DNA of 64,000 bases, taken from contig CAJTEE010000001.1 of the NCBI GenBank assembly GCA_910575275.1, positions 186,001-250,000 on the forward strand. The letters run 5' to 3'. The translations under genes were made by a program, and so were the position numbers. Below the pieces are notes generated by a model, which saw only the letters and a list, made by a program, of their open reading frames with translations, was not told the origin of the DNA and made no database searches. This document shows positions 59,101 through 64,000 of this stretch, piece by piece. Each line of letters begins with the position of its first letter. Positions within the stretch are counted from its first letter, which is position 1. Origin of the DNA: Lachnospiraceae bacterium (GTDB lineage Bacteria; Bacillota; Clostridia; Lachnospirales; Lachnospiraceae).

Positions 59101-60453
59101 ATGAATCTTACACAGCTTCTTAAAGCTGCTGATCCCTACACCGAGCTCTGTACGGCAATCCGGCGCGATTTTCACAAGTATGCAGAAATCGGCTGGACCG
59201 AGTTCCGGACGACATCCAAAATCATCGAATTCCTGCAGCAGCGTGGCATCCCGGTCAAATTCGGCCTTGACGTTGTAAATCCTGAGTACGCCTGGAGCTA
59301 TCCGGACGAGGAAACGCTCGCCTTTCATAAGGTCCGCGCCATCAGGCAGGGCGCGGACGAAGCCCTCGTTGCCGCCATGGACGGCTATACCGGCGCCATG
59401 GCAGTCATTGATTCGGGAAAACCGGGGCCTACGTATATTTTCCGCTTTGACATCGACTGCAACGACCTGGACGAGGCTGCCGACGAGGGCCACCGGCCGT
59501 TTAAGGAGGGCTTCTCCTCCGTCAACGAGCATTGTATGCACGGCTGCGGCCATGACGGCCACGCCGCCATGGGAATGGTGCTGGCGGCTGTCCTGTACGA
59601 GAACAGGGAGCTTTTGACCGGGACGGTAAAGGTCATCTTCCAACCCGGCGAGGAGGGCGACAAGGGCGCGCAAGCCGTCGTGAAGCGCGGTGTCTTAGAT
59701 GACGGTGAGGTCGTGATGAGCATGCATATCTACGGGACGGACGGGCCGAATGCCGCGTATCCGGGCCTTTGCGGGACACTCAAGGGCCTATACGCAACCA
59801 CCAAATTTGACATCGCCTTCACCGGCAACAACTCCCACGCAGGCGCGTCCCCCGAGGACGGCAAAAACGCTATCCTGGCGGCGGCCATGGCGATCGGCGG
59901 CATGAATTCCTTTTTGCAGGACGGAAGGGGCTCCTCAAGGCTCAACATCGGCACGATACACGGCGGAACCGGCCGGAACGTTATCGCAAAGGACTGTGTG
60001 CTGCGCGCCGAGACGAGAGGCTCCAATACGGCCGTGGAGCAGCGGCTTTACCAGGCGGCTGTCCGTTGTGTGAAAGCGGCCGCAGATGCCTTTGAATGTG
60101 AATCCGACATTAAGATCATGGGCTCCTGCCCCACCGGTGACGGGGACGACGCGCTTGCCGCGCTCATCATCCGGGCTTCCGAGGAGGTCGAAGAAATTAA
60201 GGACAGGCGGCTTTCTCTCATCGACACCGGCGGCACCGACGATTTCGCCTACATGATGCGGCGGCTTCAGGAGCAGGGGAAGCCTGCCTGCTATATGGCG
60301 CTGCTCACAAAGATCGCCGCCGGCCATCACAACAGCCGCTTCGATTTTGACGAATGCTGTCTGATCGCCGGGGTCAAGGCCTGCCTTGCGGCCCTTGTCC
60401 GGCTCATGGAGCAGGGAATCCATGCAGAGGGAAAGGAGGCGGCCCCGCAGTGA
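59101..60453 (+). CDS. M20 amidohydrolase, AbgA-like
   Basis: A 450-residue M20 peptidase-family hydrolase. The N-terminal IRRDFHKYAEIGWTEFRTTS, the long insertion with PDEETLAFHKVRAIRQGADE, and HCMHGCGHDGHAAMGMVLA resemble the A subunit of p-aminobenzoyl-glutamate hydrolase. Metal ligands also lie in FRFDIDCNDLDE and FQPGEEGDKGAQ. No AbgB partner is present. It is first in an operon with RidA, a threonine-synthase-like enzyme and a DauR-like regulator. That context suggests release of an amino acid from an amide-linked compound, not folate breakdown as such. Confidence 0.88.
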   Translation: MNLTQLLKAADPYTELCTAIRRDFHKYAEIGWTEFRTTSKIIEFLQQRGIPVKFGLDVVNPEYAWSYPDEETLAFHKVRAIRQGADEALVAAMDGYTGAMAVIDSGKPGPTYIFRFDIDCNDLDEAADEGHRPFKEGFSSVNEHCMHGCGHDGHAAMGMVLAAVLYENRELLTGTVKVIFQPGEEGDKGAQAVVKRGVLDDGEVVMSMHIYGTDGPNAAYPGLCGTLKGLYATTKFDIAFTGNNSHAGASPEDGKNAILAAAMAIGGMNSFLQDGRGSSRLNIGTIHGGTGRNVIAKDCVLRAETRGSNTAVEQRLYQAAVRCVKAAADAFECESDIKIMGSCPTGDGDDALAALIIRASEEVEEIKDRRLSLIDTGGTDDFAYMMRRLQEQGKPACYMALLTKIAAGHHNSRFDFDECCLIAGVKACLAALVRLMEQGIHAEGKEAAPQ

Positions 60454-60836
60454 AACCGATAACACCGGCCTATAAGGGAGAAAACAAGGGCCACTACAGC
60501 GCCGGGATGCTTTCCGGCAAAACACTCTACATATCCGGCCAGCTTTCCGTCGACCCGGACACAAGGCTCGTGCCGGAGGGTGGCGCAGGTGATCACGCAA
60601 GGCTCGCGCTCGCAAACCTTGACCGCGTCCTTTTAGAGGCCGGTCTTTCCCGGGAGGCGGTGGTGCAGTGCAGGATCTATGTATCGGATATCGAAAGCTG
60701 GGACGAGGTAAACCGGGTATATGCCGACTTCTTTGGGGCGCATAAGCCCGCCCGCGTGGTCGTGCCCGTGGGGAAGCTGCACTTTGGCTGCCTGGTCGAG
60801 ATTGAAGCGATCGCGGAGGTGAACGAGACATGTTAA
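60450..60836 (+). CDS. RidA family protein (enamine/imine deaminase)
   Basis: A 128-residue RidA/YjgF protein. The GTG start at 60450 overlaps the stop of the preceding gene in GTGA and is served by AAAGGAGG. Features are LYISGQLSVDPDTRLV and the catalytic arginine region in VVQCRIYVSDIESWDEVNRV. RidA hydrolyses reactive 2-aminoacrylate-type intermediates made by pyridoxal-phosphate enzymes. The next gene encodes such an enzyme. Confidence 0.9.
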   Translation: MKPITPAYKGENKGHYSAGMLSGKTLYISGQLSVDPDTRLVPEGGAGDHARLALANLDRVLLEAGLSREAVVQCRIYVSDIESWDEVNRVYADFFGAHKPARVVVPVGKLHFGCLVEIEAIAEVNETC

Positions 60837-61927
60837 ACTATATTTGTTCCAAATGCAAAAAGACAGAGCCCGTCACGACAAGAAAAGCCCGCTGCGACTG
60901 CGGTGGACTCTGGAAGCTTGACTATACGGCCCCCAAATTTGACGAGGCCTTAATCGACCGGGATACATGGAGCATGTTCCGCTACCGGGCCTTTCTGCCG
61001 CTTGAGGATGATACCTGGAAGGACGTCTCTCTGGGCGAGGGCATGACCCCGGTGATTGCCCTTGACGAGGATGTTCTTCTGAAGATGGACTATTTTATGC
61101 CGACGCTCTCCTTCAAGGACCGGGGCGCGGCCGTCCTCATCTCACACTGTAAATCCATCGGAGTAAATTCCGTGGTCCAGGACAGCAGCGGAAACGCCGG
61201 CAACAGCGTCGCGGCCTACTGCGGCCGCTGCGGCATCGAATGCGGCATCTTTGTTCCCGAGGGAACCTCGCCCAAAAAGATCGACATGATCAAGGCCCAC
61301 GGCGCTACGGTACACGTGATCCCCGGCTCCCGCGACCACTGCGCCGACGTCTGCCGGGAAATGATGGAAAAAGAGGGGAAATACTACGCCAATCACGTCT
61401 ATAACCCCTTCTTCTACCAGGGCACCAAGACCTATATCTATGAGGTCTACGAACAGCTTCACCGGATCCCGGAGCACCTTTTTATCCCGGTCGGAAACGG
61501 GACGCTCTTTATCGGGGCAATCCTGGGGCTGGAGGAACTTCTGGCCGGCGGCGCGATCGACCACATGCCGCGGATCACGGGGATCCAGAGCGAGCGCTGC
61601 GCTCCCCTCGCGAGGGCCCACGCCCATAAGAGCAAAAAGCCCGAAGCCGTACAGCCATCATCCACACTGGCCGAGGGGATCGCCATCGGCGTCCCCATGC
61701 GCGGCGGGGAGATCCTTGAAAAGGCGTATCGGTATGACATCGACTTTATCGAAATCCCGGAGGAAAGGATTCTTGACGCCAGGGCGCTTCTCGCCCACAA
61801 AGGGATCTACTGCGAACACACGACCGCGGCCAATTACGCCGCCTATTTAAAATACTGCGAGCTACACGGCCGGACGAGAGACAGCCTGCTTACGATGTGC
61901 GGGGCGGGCCTGAAATCCGACCACTGA
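60830..61927 (+). CDS. threonine synthase-like PLP enzyme
   Basis: A 365-residue fold-type II pyridoxal-phosphate enzyme. An N-terminal zinc-ribbon (cysteines 6, 9, 22 and 24) precedes the catalytic domain, as in the short threonine synthases. The cofactor lysine is K96 in PTLSFKDRGAAVL, with phosphate-binding SSGNAGNSVAAY. Because it is paired with RidA and an amidohydrolase, it may work as a dehydratase, ammonia-lyase or cysteate-synthase-like enzyme in catabolism and not in threonine biosynthesis. It overlaps the RidA gene by seven bases. Confidence 0.85.
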   Translation: MLNYICSKCKKTEPVTTRKARCDCGGLWKLDYTAPKFDEALIDRDTWSMFRYRAFLPLEDDTWKDVSLGEGMTPVIALDEDVLLKMDYFMPTLSFKDRGAAVLISHCKSIGVNSVVQDSSGNAGNSVAAYCGRCGIECGIFVPEGTSPKKIDMIKAHGATVHVIPGSRDHCADVCREMMEKEGKYYANHVYNPFFYQGTKTYIYEVYEQLHRIPEHLFIPVGNGTLFIGAILGLEELLAGGAIDHMPRITGIQSERCAPLARAHAHKSKKPEAVQPSSTLAEGIAIGVPMRGGEILEKAYRYDIDFIEIPEERILDARALLAHKGIYCEHTTAANYAAYLKYCELHGRTRDSLLTMCGAGLKSDH

Positions 61928-61981
61928 TCCGGGCACAGAGAGACTCCGGAATATGGATCCGCAAAAAGGAGACAGACCACG

Positions 61982-62620
61982 ATGCATCCCATCCTGAAAC
62001 TCTATTTTCCCATCGTCGACATGATCGCAGGCTCCTTCGGGCCGGCCTGCGAAGTCGTCGTGCACGACCTTTCGCAGCCTAAGAATTCCGTTGTCTATGT
62101 GGCAAACGGAACCGTGACCGGCCGGCAGGTGGGGCAGTCCTTCGACCATCTCGTAAAGCTGGTCCTTCTGAATAAACAATTCCAAAATGACCGCATGATC
62201 AACTACCGGTTCGACCTGCCGGATGGCAAAAAAATCAAGTCCTCCTCCGCCCTGATCCGGGACGAACAGGGCGAGGTCATCGGAATGCTCTGCATCAACA
62301 TCGACCTCACTGCCTCTTTGGCGCTTAAAAAGACGCTCGACGGCTTCCTCGATACGAGCCAGACCGGGGAGATTCCTCTGGCGCCCGAGCAGGAGCCGGG
62401 CCAGGATGTGATGTCGATCCTGGACCAGTTGATTGCCAAAATCATCGGCACGGCAGACGTTGAAAACCTGTCCCGGAAAAAATGCGTGGAGATCGTTCGC
62501 TTCATGGATGAAAAGGGGATCTTCCTCGTAAAGGGCGCGATTGACAAGGTGGCGGCGTTGATGGGTGTGACGAGGGTCACGATTTACAGCTATCTGGATG
62601 AGGCGAAGGGGAAGCGTTGA
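61982..62620 (+). CDS. YheO/DauR-like PAS-HTH transcriptional regulator
   Basis: A 212-residue regulator. Residues 1-115 form a YheO-type PAS domain (IVDMIAGSFGPACEVVVHDL, then DEQGEVIGMLCINIDL). Residues about 150-212 hold a helix-turn-helix (KCVEIVRFMDEKGIF, then VKGAIDKVAALMGVTRVTIY). Relatives such as DauR repress D-arginine catabolism. It is the last gene of the amidohydrolase-RidA operon, 54 bases after the threonine-synthase-like gene, and is probably the local regulator. Confidence 0.88.
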   Translation: MHPILKLYFPIVDMIAGSFGPACEVVVHDLSQPKNSVVYVANGTVTGRQVGQSFDHLVKLVLLNKQFQNDRMINYRFDLPDGKKIKSSSALIRDEQGEVIGMLCINIDLTASLALKKTLDGFLDTSQTGEIPLAPEQEPGQDVMSILDQLIAKIIGTADVENLSRKKCVEIVRFMDEKGIFLVKGAIDKVAALMGVTRVTIYSYLDEAKGKR

Positions 62621-62674
62621 TGCATTCATAACAGAATCATTCGACCAAATAGAAAAGAATTTTTCTTCGAGAGT

Positions 62675-62726
62675 ACCGTCCCAAAGTCAGGCGCATAGCG
62701 GGCTATGTAACTAATTGGGGGACGGT
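62675..62726. repeat. nested hairpin, possible REP-like element
   Basis: ACCGTCCC (62675-62682) and GGGACGGT (62719-62726) enclose a second stem, CATAGC and GCTATG (62694-62699 and 62702-62707). It is in a 237-base gap without genes. Sequences with GGGACGGT at hairpin ends are known from REP-type elements linked to IS200-like transposases in clostridia, but no transposase is here. It could also be a terminator of the preceding operon. Confidence 0.4.
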
Positions 62727-62803
62727 GCTGCCGGAGAAAAAGACAAATAATATCACAAGTTATTTTTGGACAGTTCCTAAGGGACATATATGAGGATGAA
62801 ACG

Positions 62804-62837
62804 CGGCGAGGAGACGGAATGTTCCGTCTCCTCGCCG
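62804..62837. repeat. perfect 16-base-pair hairpin after the LigI-like gene
   Basis: CGGCGAGGAGACGGAA and TTCCGTCTCCTCGCCG pair perfectly around a 2-base loop, 21 bases beyond the end of the minus-strand amidohydrolase gene. It probably ends that transcript, although the T-run on the minus side is poor. Confidence 0.65.
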
Positions 62838-62857
62838 TACATATATACGATATGAAT

Positions 62858-63676
62858 CTAAAACCCATACACCTTTGCCGGGTTCTCCACCAGCGCGAGC
62901 CGCCTGGCTCTATCGTCGGCGAACCAACGGTCGATCGTCTCCAGAAGCTCCCACTCGTTTGGCTTTATCTTCTCGGTCACATGCGGGAAATCATTCCCCC
63001 AGAGCATCCGCTCCGGCGCATACGCGGCCAGGGCCGACGCGACCTTCGCCGCGTCATCCCAGGGGGCTCCCCTCCTGGTATTCAGATAGGGGCCGGAGAG
63101 CTTGATCCATGTGTTCCCCTTATCAATGAGCTTACATAAAAAGGGATACGCCGGGTCGGACACGCCGAGCTCCGGCTTCAACCGTCCCATGTGGTCGATG
63201 ACGATTCTTCCCGGAAGCGCTTCAATCACAGCCGCCTGCTCCAAAAGCTGCTCCGAGCTCATATGAAGCTGCATGTTCCAGCCCATGTCCTTTGTGCGCT
63301 CCGCAAGCGGCGCACACATAACAAAAGAGACCACAGCATTGGCCGGATTCCACACGCTGAACCGAAGCCCTCGTACGCCGCCCTCATGCAGGCGGCGAAG
63401 CTCCTCATCGCTTACTTCTCCCGATACCACCGCGATCCCGCGGCTGTTTTCCGGGCCGAATCTTTGAACCGCGTCCAAAAGACAGGCATTGTCCGTCCCA
63501 AACGGCTTCGCCTGGACAAAGACCGCCCGGGACAGACCCAGACTCTTTGCAAGCGCCCTGTATTCCTCCACGGTTCCCCGCTGCTCTACGGCCTTCCCGT
63601 CGTTCGGAAAGGCCGGGTCAATGATATGCAGATGCGAATTGCAGGCATGCGCGGGTAAGGTCACTTTTTTCTTCAT
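62858..63676 (-). CDS. amidohydrolase family 2 protein, LigI-like
   Basis: A 272-residue TIM-barrel hydrolase of the group that includes 2-pyrone-4,6-dicarboxylate lactonase. Motifs are NSHLHIIDPAF near residue 14, RIVIDHMGRL near residue 155 and the catalytic LWGNDFPHV near residue 240. Such enzymes hydrolyse lactones or small acids. The start codon overlaps the end of citF (ATGA), so the two are co-transcribed. In similar clusters these hydrolases process tricarboxylic or aromatic-derived acids. The exact substrate is unknown. Confidence 0.85.
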   Translation of the reverse strand: MKKKVTLPAHACNSHLHIIDPAFPNDGKAVEQRGTVEEYRALAKSLGLSRAVFVQAKPFGTDNACLLDAVQRFGPENSRGIAVVSGEVSDEELRRLHEGGVRGLRFSVWNPANAVVSFVMCAPLAERTKDMGWNMQLHMSSEQLLEQAAVIEALPGRIVIDHMGRLKPELGVSDPAYPFLCKLIDKGNTWIKLSGPYLNTRRGAPWDDAAKVASALAAYAPERMLWGNDFPHVTEKIKPNEWELLETIDRWFADDRARRLALVENPAKVYGF

Positions 63677-64000
63677 ACATCTCTCCTTTTGATCTCCCGG
63701 ATCACGTCGATGACCGTCCCATCTCGGTACTCCACGACACAGACCACCCGGTCCGTCGTCTCGATGGGCTTGGGGACTCCCGTCAGGGACTCCGCGATCT
63801 GCTGGAGCTCCTCAATCGTCACAAGCTTAAGCCCGGCCTGCTCCAGATCCTCCTTGAGCTCCTGGTACTGCTTATGCCGCGGATTCAAAGCGATTCCCGC
63901 TTCCGTCACGACGCAGGCCACCGCCTCGCCCGGCGTGCAGCAGGTGAAGACGCGCTTTGTCACGGATGGCGTCCGCCCGCGCACCACCGGAAGGCATACG
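63673..64000 (-). CDS. citF: citrate lyase alpha subunit, C-terminal part (runs off window)
   Basis: The frame is open from the right edge and ends at 63673. It encodes about 109 residues of the C-terminus of the citrate lyase CoA-transferase subunit: PVVRGRTPSVTKRVFTCCTP, VTEAGIALNPRHKQY and DRVVCVVEYRDGTVIDVIRE. Citrate lyase splits citrate, or a related acid, to acetate and oxaloacetate. The rest of the operon lies outside. The downstream LigI-like hydrolase, coupled by overlap, is not a usual citrate-lyase partner, so the complex may act on a citrate analogue. Confidence 0.88.
   Translation of the reverse strand, partial: VCLPVVRGRTPSVTKRVFTCCTPGEAVACVVTEAGIALNPRHKQYQELKEDLEQAGLKLVTIEELQQIAESLTGVPKPIETTDRVVCVVEYRDGTVIDVIREIKRRDV

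Noticed and set aside
59935-60831. Minus-strand frame of 298 codons opposite the amidohydrolase and RidA genes
   Set aside because: It is very rich in Arg, Pro and Ser and lies over two recognised genes. It is a GC-driven shadow.

Overview
The window looks like chromosomal DNA of an anaerobic, spore-forming Lachnospiraceae bacterium (Clostridium clostridioforme / Enterocloster / Hungatella-like). I base this on the moderately high GC for a clostridium, strong AGGAGG ribosome sites, spore genes (cotJA, cotJB, spoIID, a spoIIQ-like gene), a clostridial NADP-type gdhA, an IleRS of the long type, and the mix of sugar, sugar-acid and amino-acid scavenging genes. No rRNA, tRNA, intact insertion sequence, prophage or CRISPR array was seen. 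Two genes run off the edges: an alpha-galactosidase at the left and a citrate lyase alpha subunit at the right.

Layout. 1-9.7 kb is a galactoside locus. A sugar ABC importer (binding protein and two permeases) and a GH36 alpha-galactosidase read leftward. Divergently, an AraC regulator, an unusual cytosolic ParB-like/BMP-domain fusion, a metallophosphoesterase and a GH42 beta-galactosidase form a tight rightward operon. 9.7-14.9 kb is a LysR-controlled operon for an unidentified organic acid (RraA-like aldolase, SLC13 transporter, deacetylase-type amidohydrolase, 2-hydroxyacid dehydrogenase). 15.0-24.0 kb is a gene graveyard: at least eight recognisable relics lie between a few intact genes (DUF1847, a hemerythrin-CheX-receiver fusion, two LysR regulators). 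They include a CoA-transferase, an Rpn-type nuclease tail, a DUF6282 fragment, a C45 acyltransferase-like gene, a hydroxyacid dehydrogenase, an aminotransferase and cotJC.

24-31 kb carries cotJA-cotJB and a complete oligopeptide ABC importer operon with a LUD-domain gene at its end. 31-38.6 kb carries the spoIIQ-like and spoIID genes, glycogen phosphorylase and ileS. 38.9-47.7 kb holds threonine aldolase, a type I toxin-antitoxin locus with a frameshifted toxin, enolase, an M20 amidohydrolase, a hydroxyacid dehydrogenase, gdhA, a degenerate-GGDEF/winged-helix regulator and a DUF2325 gene. 47.7-49.7 kb has a DtxR-family regulator with candidate operators, relics of an aldo/keto reductase and possibly a MerR regulator, and a small lipoprotein.

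49.7-57.9 kb is a sugar-acid region: uxuA-uxuB, then a separately promoted operon with a GntR regulator, an acid-sugar dehydratase-like enolase-superfamily enzyme and a TctBCA tripartite transporter. 59-62.6 kb is an operon of AbgA-like amidohydrolase, RidA, threonine-synthase-like enzyme and a DauR-like PAS regulator behind a near-consensus promoter. The end has a LigI-like amidohydrolase and citF.

In overall logic, each catabolic cluster carries its own regulator, often with a visible operator. The most noteworthy points are the ParB/BMP fusion, the type I toxin-antitoxin locus, the relic-rich 9-kb stretch, the lesions or substitutions in sporulation genes, and several clear operator and leader structures.
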